A DNA stretch of 64,000 nucleotides from NCBI GenBank assembly GCA_947305005.1, contig CAMZCM010000009.1, forward strand, positions 1 through 64,000. The letters run 5' to 3'. The DNA comes from an uncultured Prevotellaceae bacterium. Lineage in GTDB: Bacteria > Bacteroidota > Bacteroidia > Bacteroidales > Bacteroidaceae. Position numbers and translations under genes: made by a program. Below are positions 7,909-16,789 of the stretch, piece after piece; the stretch's first letter is position 1, and each line of letters starts with the position of its first letter. Under the pieces are notes generated by a model. The model saw only the letters and a list, made by a program, of their open reading frames with translations, had not been told where the DNA came from and did no database searches.

Positions 7909-9849
7909 ATGAAAAAGGACATTTCTAAATTATATCTACCCATCATCAACAACTTTTTGTTGCTCATCGCTGCCTACATTCTTTGTAGGCTACTTTTCTG
8001 GTGGGAAAATCGTTCTTTTTTTAATGGACTTGACACAACTGAAATCTTAGGCATTATGCATGGCGGTTGGCGTTTTGACATAGCTGCCATTTCCTATACC
8101 AATATCCTGTATCTCCTAATGGTCGTGTTTCCTTGCCACCTCAAGGAACGAAAGGGGTGGCGGCTGGCATCACGTATTTTCTTTGTCTTCATCAACTGGA
8201 TATGCTTAATCAGCAATCTCATTGACGCCGTCTATTTCCCCTTCTCACAACGGCGAACCACAGCCTCTGTATTCACAGAATTTGCGAGCGACAACCTTAC
8301 AGGAATCTTTGCGGTAGAAATAGTGCGCCATTGGTATTTTACCCTTATTGGTATTCTCTTATTAATCGGCCTATGGTATGCCTACCGTATGCCTATATTA
8401 GCTCCTCATAAACGTCTTCGTTATTATTTCCTTTGCATCACTGCATTTCTCATCGGCGGTATAGCAGCGTTCTTTGGCATTCGTGGGTATCTTGACATTG
8501 AGATGAGGCCCATCAACAATAGTAACGCTAAGAACTTCGTCAGTAATCCGAACAACGCTGCGTTAGTGCTCAACACTCCGTTTTCAATTATCCGCACAAC
8601 AGGCAAGCAGGCGTATCCCAACCTTAGTTATTATGAGGAAGAACAACTGCCAATCATCTTTTCCCCTGAAAAGCAGATGAGCTGTCCTGTCAAGGAACAC
8701 AAAGATAATATCGTCATACTGCTATTAGAAAGCTTCAGCTCGGAGTACTCCAAGCGCCTGACACCCTCACTCCCCGACGATAGTTATATGCCGTTTCTAG
8801 ACTCATTGATGTCTGAAGGGCTAACCTACGATTTATCGCTATCAAACGGTATCAAGAGCATTGACGCCCAAGTCTCTGTCTTCGCATCCATACCGATGCT
8901 CGTCGAATCATTCATGACCGCACAGGCAGCCATGAATAAGGTGGACGGCCTTGGAAACTATCTAAAGCCTTTAGGGTATGAGACGGCTTACTTTCACGGC
9001 GCAGACAACGGATCACTCGGTATTGAAGCCTTTGTCAAGACTTGCGGCATCAACAAATACTTTGGACGAAACGAATATGCAAACGAAGCAGACCACGACG
9101 GACGATGGGGTATCTGGGACGAGCCGTTCCTACAGTTCGTGGCACGTGAGATTGGAGAGCTCAAAGAGCCATTCTGCGCCAGTGTGTTCACCCTCACTTC
9201 CCATCACCCCTTCAAAATCCCTGGAGCTTACCGCGACACTTTCCCCGAAGGGCCACTTCAAATTCACAAATGTATCCGCTACACCGACCACTCACTACAT
9301 CGTTTCTTCGACTACGCCAAAAAACAGCCGTGGTATGCAAATACCCTTTTCGTATTTACAGGGGATCACACGAACATGCGGTATTTGCCTGAATCTATGA
9401 ATTCGTTAGGTAATTTCAAGGTGCCAATTTTCTTCTTCCATCCTACAGATACCACATGGCGCGGACATCGTAAGGGCATTATTCAGCAGATTGATATCAT
9501 GCCAACCTTACTGCATCATGTAGGTTATCAAGGGCCGTATTTTGCATTTGGCAACGACTTGCTTGACCAGTCTGTTCCGCCCCATGGAAGCATTGCATAT
9601 CTGAGCGACCAATACCAACTCACCGAACCAGACTGGTTGTTACAATTTGATGGAGAACAAAGTACTGCACTCTATTATTATCCACTGGATCCTCTGTTAC
9701 AGGCCAATTTGATTGCCGATCCGAAAATGGCGGAACGACGTGAGGAGATGGAGCATCAACTCAAGGCTATCATTCAACAATATATGTACCGTATGAACCA
9801 CAACCGTCTTACGGTGCTACCTCCACCCACTATCATACACAAGCCTTAG
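7909..9849 (+). CDS. LtaS-like membrane phosphotransferase (sulfatase fold), copy 1
   Basis: A 646-residue protein with about five N-terminal membrane segments (to about residue 190) and a large extracytoplasmic alkaline-phosphatase/sulfatase domain from about residue 265. The domain starts with the metal-site motif LLLESFSSEY. NGIKSIDAQ follows, where Ser317 occupies the place of the catalytic Thr of LtaS, then SHHPFKIP and FTGDHTNM supply later metal ligands. LtaS-type enzymes move phosphoglycerol from phosphatidylglycerol to glycans. In a Gram-negative the acceptor could be LPS core or a periplasmic glucan, as for MdoB/OpgB. It is followed after 2 bp by a paralogue of the same architecture. 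Substrate is inferred. Confidence 0.85.
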   Translation: MKKDISKLYLPIINNFLLLIAAYILCRLLFWWENRSFFNGLDTTEILGIMHGGWRFDIAAISYTNILYLLMVVFPCHLKERKGWRLASRIFFVFINWICLISNLIDAVYFPFSQRRTTASVFTEFASDNLTGIFAVEIVRHWYFTLIGILLLIGLWYAYRMPILAPHKRLRYYFLCITAFLIGGIAAFFGIRGYLDIEMRPINNSNAKNFVSNPNNAALVLNTPFSIIRTTGKQAYPNLSYYEEEQLPIIFSPEKQMSCPVKEHKDNIVILLLESFSSEYSKRLTPSLPDDSYMPFLDSLMSEGLTYDLSLSNGIKSIDAQVSVFASIPMLVESFMTAQAAMNKVDGLGNYLKPLGYETAYFHGADNGSLGIEAFVKTCGINKYFGRNEYANEADHDGRWGIWDEPFLQFVAREIGELKEPFCASVFTLTSHHPFKIPGAYRDTFPEGPLQIHKCIRYTDHSLHRFFDYAKKQPWYANTLFVFTGDHTNMRYLPESMNSLGNFKVPIFFFHPTDTTWRGHRKGIIQQIDIMPTLLHHVGYQGPYFAFGNDLLDQSVPPHGSIAYLSDQYQLTEPDWLLQFDGEQSTALYYYPLDPLLQANLIADPKMAERREEMEHQLKAIIQQYMYRMNHNRLTVLPPPTIIHKP

Positions 9850-9851
9850 CT

Positions 9852-11843
9852 ATGGTATCACGCTCCCTACACTCGCCAGTTCTCAAGATGTGGCATACAC
9901 CGCTTGCTTTTATCTGGAACATCGTATTGGTCTATGTGGTCTATGGGGTTTGCCGTCTCATCTACTGGGCAGAGAATGCACAAATCTTCAATGGCCTATG
10001 GAGGGAGAATAGTTGGTGCGACCTAATAACAGGCGCTTGGATGTTTGACAGTTCTGCCATTCTATACACCAACGCACTATATGCCTTGCTCATGCTTGTT
10101 CCTCTTCATTGGAAAGAGCAATGTGGATGGCAACGCGTGGCCAAGTGGGTCTATTTCCTCGTGAATAGCATCGCCATTACCATTAACTTAGCTGATGCGG
10201 TCTATTTCCCTTACACGGGAAGACGCACTACTGCTTCCGTATTCAGCGAATTCAGCACCGAAGGGAACCTGTTAAACATATTCGGTGTCGAGGTTATCAA
10301 ACATTGGTATCTAGTTCTTGCCGGTGTGGCATTGATTGTATTATTGTGGAAAGGATATAAACCTGGTGGGCAAGCCGCAAAAGTCACGACCAATAGAAAA
10401 GTTCGCGAGACTCTCCTTTATTATCTAGTGCAATGCACCTGCCTCATCATTTTCATTCCACTATGTATCAGCGGTATGCGAGGAGGGCTGAGTCATGCCG
10501 TTCGTCCCATTACCATCTCCAACGCCAATCAATATGTCAACCGCCCGACAGAAGCGGCTTTCGTTCTGAACACGCCCTTTTCACTGATTCGTACGTGGGG
10601 GAAAAAGAGTTTCATCGAACCTGAATACTTTACGGATGAGGCAAAGATGAAAGCTCTGTATTCACCGCTTCATCATCCCTCTGGTTCATTGACAATGCGG
10701 AAAAAGAATGTCGTAGTGCTGATTGTGGAGAGCTTCGGGCAGGAGTATATCGGGACCCTCAATCCGATGCTGGAAAATGGCAGGTATAAAGGCTATACAC
10801 CATTTATCGATTCTCTGGTATGCCAATCTTGCACATGGAAACATACATTTGCTAATGGACGTAAAAGTATTGACGGAATGCCCAGCATCCTGAGTTCCAT
10901 CCCGATGTTTGTCGAGCCATTCTTTTTAACGCCAGCCTCTATGAACACAGTGGGAAGTATCGCAAAAGAGCTGAAGCACTGCGGCTATCATTCCGCTTTT
11001 TTTCATGGCGCAGAGAATGGGTCTATGGGGTTTCAAGCTTTTGCTCGCACAGCAGGATTTGACACCTATTATGGGCGCACAGAATACAATGCCGATAAAC
11101 GTTTCGGGGGCGATGCAGACTTTGACGGTATGTGGGCGATATGGGACGAACCTTTCCTGCAGTTCATGGTAGCCCAACTTTGTGATATGCCACAACCATT
11201 CATAGCTAGTGTGTTCACTGCCAGCAGTCACCATCCCTTCAAGATACCAGAAGCTTATCGTGATAGCTTCCCAGAAGGTACGTTGCCTATTCACAAATGC
11301 ATCAGATATACAGATTATGCCTTGCGCAGATTCTTTGAGACAGCCCATACACAGCCTTGGTTTGAGAACACTATATTTGTTATCACGGCTGATCATTGCA
11401 ACCAAAGCGACCACCAAGAATATCAAACAGACTTAGGCCTTTATAGAGTCCCCATTATTTTCTTTGATCCTTCAGGGGAAATGCCACAAGGTATTGCAAA
11501 TGGTATCGGACAACAGATAGATATCATGCCGACCCTTTTAAGTTGGTTAGGATATAACCGACCATACATTGCATTTGGTTCCGACTTGCTCAACACAAAA
11601 GAAGAAGATACTTGGGCTGTCAACTACAACAACGGCATTTACCAATACATCAAACATCAAAGGATTCTTCAATTTGACGGTCAACAAGCACGAGCGCTCT
11701 ATCATTTTGAAAACGATCCTTTATTAAAAAACAACTTGCTCGGAAAAGACTCTTGTGAAGCTCCTATGACAGAGGAGTTGAAGAGCATCATTCAACAATA
11801 TATGCAACGAATGAACAACAATCAACTGGTTCTTGAACCATAA
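9852..11843 (+). CDS. LtaS-like membrane phosphotransferase (sulfatase fold), copy 2
   Basis: A 663-residue paralogue of the preceding gene with the same layout: five membrane segments, then a sulfatase-fold domain with LIVESFGQEY, NGRKSIDGMPS (putative nucleophile Ser339), SSHHPFKIPEAYRD and ITADHCNQ. Both copies share long blocks around PFKIP.AYRD.FPEG and the C-terminal QFDGEQ/QFDGQQ plus IIQQYM, so they arose by tandem duplication. The start ATG is 2 bp after the previous stop, which implies coupled translation. Two copies may act on different acceptor positions or use different head groups; the sequence does not decide this. Confidence 0.85.
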   Translation: MVSRSLHSPVLKMWHTPLAFIWNIVLVYVVYGVCRLIYWAENAQIFNGLWRENSWCDLITGAWMFDSSAILYTNALYALLMLVPLHWKEQCGWQRVAKWVYFLVNSIAITINLADAVYFPYTGRRTTASVFSEFSTEGNLLNIFGVEVIKHWYLVLAGVALIVLLWKGYKPGGQAAKVTTNRKVRETLLYYLVQCTCLIIFIPLCISGMRGGLSHAVRPITISNANQYVNRPTEAAFVLNTPFSLIRTWGKKSFIEPEYFTDEAKMKALYSPLHHPSGSLTMRKKNVVVLIVESFGQEYIGTLNPMLENGRYKGYTPFIDSLVCQSCTWKHTFANGRKSIDGMPSILSSIPMFVEPFFLTPASMNTVGSIAKELKHCGYHSAFFHGAENGSMGFQAFARTAGFDTYYGRTEYNADKRFGGDADFDGMWAIWDEPFLQFMVAQLCDMPQPFIASVFTASSHHPFKIPEAYRDSFPEGTLPIHKCIRYTDYALRRFFETAHTQPWFENTIFVITADHCNQSDHQEYQTDLGLYRVPIIFFDPSGEMPQGIANGIGQQIDIMPTLLSWLGYNRPYIAFGSDLLNTKEEDTWAVNYNNGIYQYIKHQRILQFDGQQARALYHFENDPLLKNNLLGKDSCEAPMTEELKSIIQQYMQRMNNNQLVLEP

Positions 11844-11862
11844 ATAATATATACATAGTAAT

Positions 11863-12840
11863 ATGGCTTTCTACGAAATACGAACCCTCACTCGATGGCA
11901 GACCTTCCGGCTTAATATATTACATGGTCTGTTCTTCCTTCTTTCCCTACTCCCTTTGTGCTTCCTTTATCTGTTATCGGATCTTTGCTTCATCCTGCTC
12001 TATTCCGTTGTACGTTACCGTCGCAAGATTGTTCGCCAAAATCTACTGAGCGCATTTCCTGAAAAGACAGACAAAGAAAGAAGACTGATTGAGATTCGTT
12101 TTTATCGTTGGTTATGTGACTACTTCGTTGAGACCGTCAAACTCACTTCCATGAGTAAACGAACGATGAAAAAACGGATGCGATTTGAAAACAATGAGCT
12201 TATCCAACAGCTATTAGACGAAGGTAAATCTATCGTATTGATGTTGGGACATTACGGGAACTGGGAATGGATCTCAAGTATTCCACTCCATATCCATAAA
12301 AATCCTTCCGAATGGGGACGCTATCAAATCTATCATCCCATTGAGAATGCAGTCCTCAATAAATTATTCCTGCGCATTCGTGGTCGAATGGGCGTTCAGA
12401 GTGTACCCATGAACGAGACTCTTCGAGTACTGATGCACACCAAACAAGAAGGTAAGCCTTCCATGACAGGGTTCATTGCTGACCAGGCTCCCCGTTGGCT
12501 GGACATCCGTTTGTGGGCACCCTTTTTAAATCATCCCGAAACACCGTTCTTCATCGGCCCAGAACGTATTGCCAAAAAGCTAGATTTCACCATGGTCTAT
12601 CTTGATGTCCAATGTGAGCGACGCGGTTATTACGTGGCGACTTATCGCTTAATGACCGAACAGCCTAAAGATTATAAAGATTATGAACTCACAGAGTGGT
12701 ACGCCCGCCTCTTGGATGAGACCATCCGACGCAAGCCTGAGTACTGGTTGTGGACCCACAACCGCTGGAAGCGTACCAAGCAGCTATATGACAAAATATT
12801 AGACCCAGAAACAGGTAAGCTACATTTAGAACTCCTTTAA
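11863..12840 (+). CDS. Lipid A biosynthesis acyltransferase, LpxL/HtrB family
   Basis: A 325-residue protein with one N-terminal membrane anchor (about residues 20-50) and the acyltransferase motif HYGNWEW at 130-136, giving the H-x4-E catalytic pair His130/Glu135. The family adds secondary acyl chains to lipid A from acyl-ACP on the inner face of the inner membrane. The basic stretch after the anchor (RYRRKIVRQNLLSAFPEK) is typical. Its place between LtaS-like genes and an Arn-like module supports a lipid A role. Bacteroidota usually make penta-acylated lipid A, so one such late acyltransferase is expected, but whether this is that one is inferred. Confidence 0.85.
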   Translation: MAFYEIRTLTRWQTFRLNILHGLFFLLSLLPLCFLYLLSDLCFILLYSVVRYRRKIVRQNLLSAFPEKTDKERRLIEIRFYRWLCDYFVETVKLTSMSKRTMKKRMRFENNELIQQLLDEGKSIVLMLGHYGNWEWISSIPLHIHKNPSEWGRYQIYHPIENAVLNKLFLRIRGRMGVQSVPMNETLRVLMHTKQEGKPSMTGFIADQAPRWLDIRLWAPFLNHPETPFFIGPERIAKKLDFTMVYLDVQCERRGYYVATYRLMTEQPKDYKDYELTEWYARLLDETIRRKPEYWLWTHNRWKRTKQLYDKILDPETGKLHLELL

Positions 12841-12842
12841 TC

Positions 12843-13637
12843 ATGATTCTACTCAGTTTTGACACAGAAGAATTTGATGTCCCACGCGAACATGGCGTTA
12901 ACTACGATACTTTAACAGAAGGTATAGAAGTCTCTGTCATCGGCACCAATCGCATCTTAGACATCTTAAAACAGAACAATGTCCATGCGACCTTTTTCTG
13001 TACGGGAAACTTCGCGGAACAGGCTCCCGAAGTGATGCAACGTATCATAGAAGAAGGACATGAAGTGGCCTGTCATGGCGTCGATCACTGGCAGCCAAAA
13101 GAAACAGATGTTGCACGGTCAAAAGAGATCATAGAGCAAGTTACCAGACAGCGTATCAATGGCTATCGACAGCCCCGTATGTTCCCCGTATCGGACGAGG
13201 CCATTCGTGATGCGGGCTACACGTATAACTCATCTTTGAATCCCGCTTTTATACCCGGACGATATATGCACCTGTCAGCTCCCCGTACTTGGTTCATGAA
13301 AGAGGGGGTGATGCAGATACCTGCTTCTGTGACACCTTGGCTGCGTTTTCCGCTATTCTGGCTCTCATTGCACAATTTACCTGAAGCTCTTTATCATTGG
13401 TTAGTACGACGCACCCTGAAACATGACGGCTATTTCGTCACCTACTTCCACCCCTGGGAGTTTTACGAACTAAAAGAGCATCCAGAACTGAAAATGCCAT
13501 TCATTATTCGCAACCACAGCGGACAACAAATGTGCCAACGTCTAGACAATCTTATTAAGATGCTGAAAGAAAAAGGATATATTTTCTGCCGTTTCACCGA
13601 CTTTGTTGAGTCTCAAAAGAAAAGAAAAGATCTATGA
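12843..13637 (+). CDS. NodB-type polysaccharide deacetylase/deformylase
   Basis: A 264-residue cytoplasmic-looking protein without signal peptide. Motif 1 is SFDTEEFD (Asp7 and Glu9). Motif 2 is CHGVDH, with metal-binding His78 and His82. Motif 3 is GYRQPRM. This is the carbohydrate esterase 4 (NodB) fold. The next gene is an ArnC/GtrB-like GT2 overlapping by 4 bp (ATGA), so an ArnD-like job is possible: deformylating or deacetylating an undecaprenyl-phosphate-linked amino sugar before transfer to lipid A. A peptidoglycan or capsule substrate is less likely given the missing export signal. Confidence 0.8.
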   Translation: MILLSFDTEEFDVPREHGVNYDTLTEGIEVSVIGTNRILDILKQNNVHATFFCTGNFAEQAPEVMQRIIEEGHEVACHGVDHWQPKETDVARSKEIIEQVTRQRINGYRQPRMFPVSDEAIRDAGYTYNSSLNPAFIPGRYMHLSAPRTWFMKEGVMQIPASVTPWLRFPLFWLSLHNLPEALYHWLVRRTLKHDGYFVTYFHPWEFYELKEHPELKMPFIIRNHSGQQMCQRLDNLIKMLKEKGYIFCRFTDFVESQKKRKDL

Positions 13638-14581
13638 TTCGATTAGCTACCGTATCGCCCTGTTATAACGAGGAAGAAGTTCTCAAAGAATCTACTTGCC
13701 GCCTCACCGCCCTCTTCAACCGCATGATGGAAGAGCAGCTTATCAGTGCAGACAGCCTAATTGTTTTTGTTAACGATGGCAGTAGCGACTCTTCATGGAA
13801 TGTGATACAAGAGTTGCATCAGCAGAACCCGTTGGTATGCGGCATCAACCTGACCCGTAACTGCGGACATCAAAACGCCATCATGGCTGGCATGATGACT
13901 GCGAGAGCATGGGTTGATGCAGTGGTAACCATTGATGCAGACCTGCAGGACGACCTCGAAGCCATTCCTAAGATGGTCGCAGCGCTGAATAATGGTAACG
14001 AGATAGTGTATGGAGTCAAAGTTTCACGTACGGCAGATCCTCTGCTCAAACGCCTTTCAGCAGAAGCCTTCTATCGGTTACAAAGCAGTATGGGCGTAGA
14101 AAGTATCTTCAACCATGCTGATTTCCGTCTTCTGTCCCGCAGAGCACTGGATCTATTAGCGAACTACGAAGAACGTAATATTTACCTGCGTGGCATGATT
14201 CCATTGTTGGGACTTTCCTCAACAACTGTTGACGATGTCCTAAGCGAGCGCTCCGCTGGTTCATCGAAATACAATCTCAGCCGCATGATGAGTTTGGCGT
14301 TGGATGGTATCACATCTTTCTCCGTACGCCCTATCTATGGTGTTATCTATCTAGGCATTATCTTTATCATCATTGCCTTCTGCATTGGTCTCTACGTTCT
14401 CCACGCCCTCATTGTCGGAACAGCTGTCCCCGGTTGGTCATCCTTGATTCTCAGTATCTGGCTTGTAGGCGGCTTTGTGCTGATTGGCGTTGGTATTATC
14501 GGTGTGTATATTGGTAAAATCTATCAAGAGGTAAAACACCGTCCCCTTTATCACATCAAAGAAATCCTCACGCATGAATAG
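13634..14581 (+). CDS. Polyprenyl-phosphate glycosyltransferase, GT2 (ArnC/GtrB-like)
   Basis: A 315-residue protein with an N-terminal GT-A domain (VSPCYNEEEVL, then FVNDGSSDSSW and the TIDADLQDD metal site) and two C-terminal membrane helices (about 230-260 and 265-300). This is the layout of GtrB, ArnC and dolichyl-phosphate mannose synthase, which load a sugar onto undecaprenyl phosphate. It overlaps the deacetylase by 4 bp upstream and gtrA by 8 bp downstream, so the three are almost certainly translated together and act in one lipid-linked sugar pathway. Confidence 0.87.
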   Translation: MIRLATVSPCYNEEEVLKESTCRLTALFNRMMEEQLISADSLIVFVNDGSSDSSWNVIQELHQQNPLVCGINLTRNCGHQNAIMAGMMTARAWVDAVVTIDADLQDDLEAIPKMVAALNNGNEIVYGVKVSRTADPLLKRLSAEAFYRLQSSMGVESIFNHADFRLLSRRALDLLANYEERNIYLRGMIPLLGLSSTTVDDVLSERSAGSSKYNLSRMMSLALDGITSFSVRPIYGVIYLGIIFIIIAFCIGLYVLHALIVGTAVPGWSSLILSIWLVGGFVLIGVGIIGVYIGKIYQEVKHRPLYHIKEILTHE

Positions 14582-15020
14582 ACAGATTCCCTTCTTCAAG
14601 GACTGGCAGACATCACATCCCGAGCGAATGAAAGATTTCTGGCGTCTCTTCCGTTTTGGTATCACTGGCACCATTTCTTCTCTTATACACTACGGCGCCT
14701 ATTGCCTAATGCTCTTATGGACGGGAACGACCATTTCCTATACTATAGGCTATCTAGTCGGACTCTTCTGTAATTACATATTAACTACTTATTTCACGTT
14801 CCAACGCCAACCAAACAAGAAGAATGCCACAGGCTTCGTCGGCAGCCATCTGCTGAACTATTTGCTAGAGATTGGCCTATTGGATTTGTTCCTGTGGGTG
14901 GGACTTGATAAATTCATTGCCCCTATCATGGTAATGGTGATTGTCGTTCCCATCAACTTCTTCCTATTAAGATTTGTGTTTATCAGTCACACCTCTTCAA
15001 AAGAAGATGAAGAAAAATAA
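14574..15020 (+). CDS. GtrA family membrane protein (lipid-linked sugar flippase)
   Basis: A 148-residue protein with four predicted membrane helices and the GtrA-type signature RFGITGTISSLIHYGAY near residue 25 and YTIGYLVGLFCNYILTTYFTF near 60. Proteins of this family are thought to move undecaprenyl-phosphate sugars made by GtrB-like enzymes across the inner membrane. The gene overlaps its GtrB/ArnC-like partner by 8 bp and the following transferase by 14 bp. Confidence 0.85.
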   Translation: MNRQIPFFKDWQTSHPERMKDFWRLFRFGITGTISSLIHYGAYCLMLLWTGTTISYTIGYLVGLFCNYILTTYFTFQRQPNKKNATGFVGSHLLNYLLEIGLLDLFLWVGLDKFIAPIMVMVIVVPINFFLLRFVFISHTSSKEDEEK

Positions 15021-16782
15021 TATTTTTGTTCAAATATGCCAACGGATACCCCATATAATAGTTAAGGGCATCGCAAGAAGTAGAACAGAAATGCTGTTCT
15101 TTTTGGGGATGTGCTATACCATTGCTATCATCGGTAACCTGTCCGGCATCTATTCAGATCTATTTCTCTCTTTCTTACTCCCCATCTTTGATTGCTACCT
15201 GATCTGTGTGGGCGTCCATTGGTTGAAGCGCTTTCATTTGGGATGGCTACTCACTATTCCTATAACCCTACTGTTGGTTGGAGAACTTTTTCTTATCTTT
15301 TTCTATCGTTCGTACTACACTCTGCATGTCGTACAGTTACTGACGGAAACCAATTCACAGGAGAGCTCAGAGTTCCTGCTATCAGCGCTAACGCAACCGA
15401 GTCTATGGTTTGCTATAGGTATCGCTACATGCATAGCGCTACTTTCATGGTGGATCGGCCGCCTTGTCAGAAGGCCTTTCCGCATGCGTACTCCTCTCTT
15501 TTTCATTGTTTTTATCATAGTTTTATGGTCTGGCTTGCGGCAGATTTCTGCGTATAAGAAACTTACTCATTGTTTCTATTCTGCTAGTATTTCTGAATGT
15601 GGGAAGCCAGAGAATATTCCACATCTCAACACTCCAATTATCCGTTTCTCTTATGGAATAGCTTACAACATGGCCTCATCTGCAGAATTGATGGTATTGG
15701 AAAAAACCGTAAAAGCAACAGACGTGGAGAGTTGCAAGTTCCGTTGCCCATTGATTATTCTGGTAATTGGAGAGTCCTACAACAAGCACCATACTCCTTT
15801 ATATCAAAAAGGATATCTGCCAACAACACCGAGGTTGTCTCAGCTGCAGGCCGACGGAAAACTGTTCGTCCATACGAATGCTGTCTCACCTTTCAATCTC
15901 ACCTCAAACGTCTTTAAATACATGTTCTCCACTTGGGACGAGAGCGATGATGATGACTGGACACAACACACTCTCTTCCCCGCCCTCTTCAAGAAAGCAG
16001 GCTATAGGGTTCTATTTTACACGAACCAATTTACAACGAATAGCGACGACCTTTGGAACGTAGTGGGCGGCACCATATTCAACAGTCCTTCACTATCGGA
16101 ATTACAATTCACAGAACGGAACGAGAGTACCTATACCTACGACGGGGATTTGTTGCAAGAGATTCCTTCCCTAACAAAATTGAAGGCTGCTCCCACATTG
16201 CTGATTGTTCACCTGATTGGACAACATGTACGCTATGCCGAAAGATATCCGAAAGGATACACGCATTTTACGGAAGAAGACGCACAAACTACATTTGGAG
16301 GGAAAACGGGAAAACAGATGGTGGCAGACTATGATAATGCCACTTATTATAATGACGATATTGTCGGATCTTTTTTGGAGCGCTTCCGAGACTGTGATGC
16401 CATTGGTATCTACCTGTCAGATCATGGCGAAGAAGTGTATGATTGGCGTGCACAATACGAGCGTACAAACGAAGCTGACATCTCGCCTGAGATCGCTCAT
16501 TACCAATATGAGATCCCGTTCCTTTTTTATCTTCCGCCGCGTTTTCAAGCCATGCATGAAGACATCACTCAGCAAGTACAAGATTGTTTAGAGAAACCAT
16601 TTATCAGCAGTGATATCTCCCATATCCTTCTTTACTTAGGCGGAATCCAATGCGCAGACTATGAAGAGCGTAAAAATATCCTCTCGCCTCAGTATGACAT
16701 ACATAGAAAAAGAATCCTGCGCAATCAGGTCGATTACGATGAACTCATGAAATCCTCTGCCTATGCTATTACACAACATTAG
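15007..16782 (+). CDS. Phosphoethanolamine transferase, EptA/CptA-like
   Basis: A 591-residue protein with about five N-terminal membrane helices and a periplasmic sulfatase-fold domain. ILVIGESYNKHH supplies the metal-binding Glu, SPFNLTSN the probable nucleophile Thr299, and LSDHGEEVYD the later metal ligands. The family moves phosphoethanolamine from phosphatidylethanolamine to lipid A or core sugars. The frame is open from 14974, but the ATG at 15007 is preceded by a good AAAAGAAG ribosome site and starts a proper MKKNN N-terminus, so it was chosen. It overlaps gtrA by 14 bp. This is the third sulfatase-fold phosphotransferase in the operon. Confidence 0.85.
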   Translation: MKKNNIFVQICQRIPHIIVKGIARSRTEMLFFLGMCYTIAIIGNLSGIYSDLFLSFLLPIFDCYLICVGVHWLKRFHLGWLLTIPITLLLVGELFLIFFYRSYYTLHVVQLLTETNSQESSEFLLSALTQPSLWFAIGIATCIALLSWWIGRLVRRPFRMRTPLFFIVFIIVLWSGLRQISAYKKLTHCFYSASISECGKPENIPHLNTPIIRFSYGIAYNMASSAELMVLEKTVKATDVESCKFRCPLIILVIGESYNKHHTPLYQKGYLPTTPRLSQLQADGKLFVHTNAVSPFNLTSNVFKYMFSTWDESDDDDWTQHTLFPALFKKAGYRVLFYTNQFTTNSDDLWNVVGGTIFNSPSLSELQFTERNESTYTYDGDLLQEIPSLTKLKAAPTLLIVHLIGQHVRYAERYPKGYTHFTEEDAQTTFGGKTGKQMVADYDNATYYNDDIVGSFLERFRDCDAIGIYLSDHGEEVYDWRAQYERTNEADISPEIAHYQYEIPFLFYLPPRFQAMHEDITQQVQDCLEKPFISSDISHILLYLGGIQCADYEERKNILSPQYDIHRKRILRNQVDYDELMKSSAYAITQH

Positions 16783-16789
16783 CTTTAAG

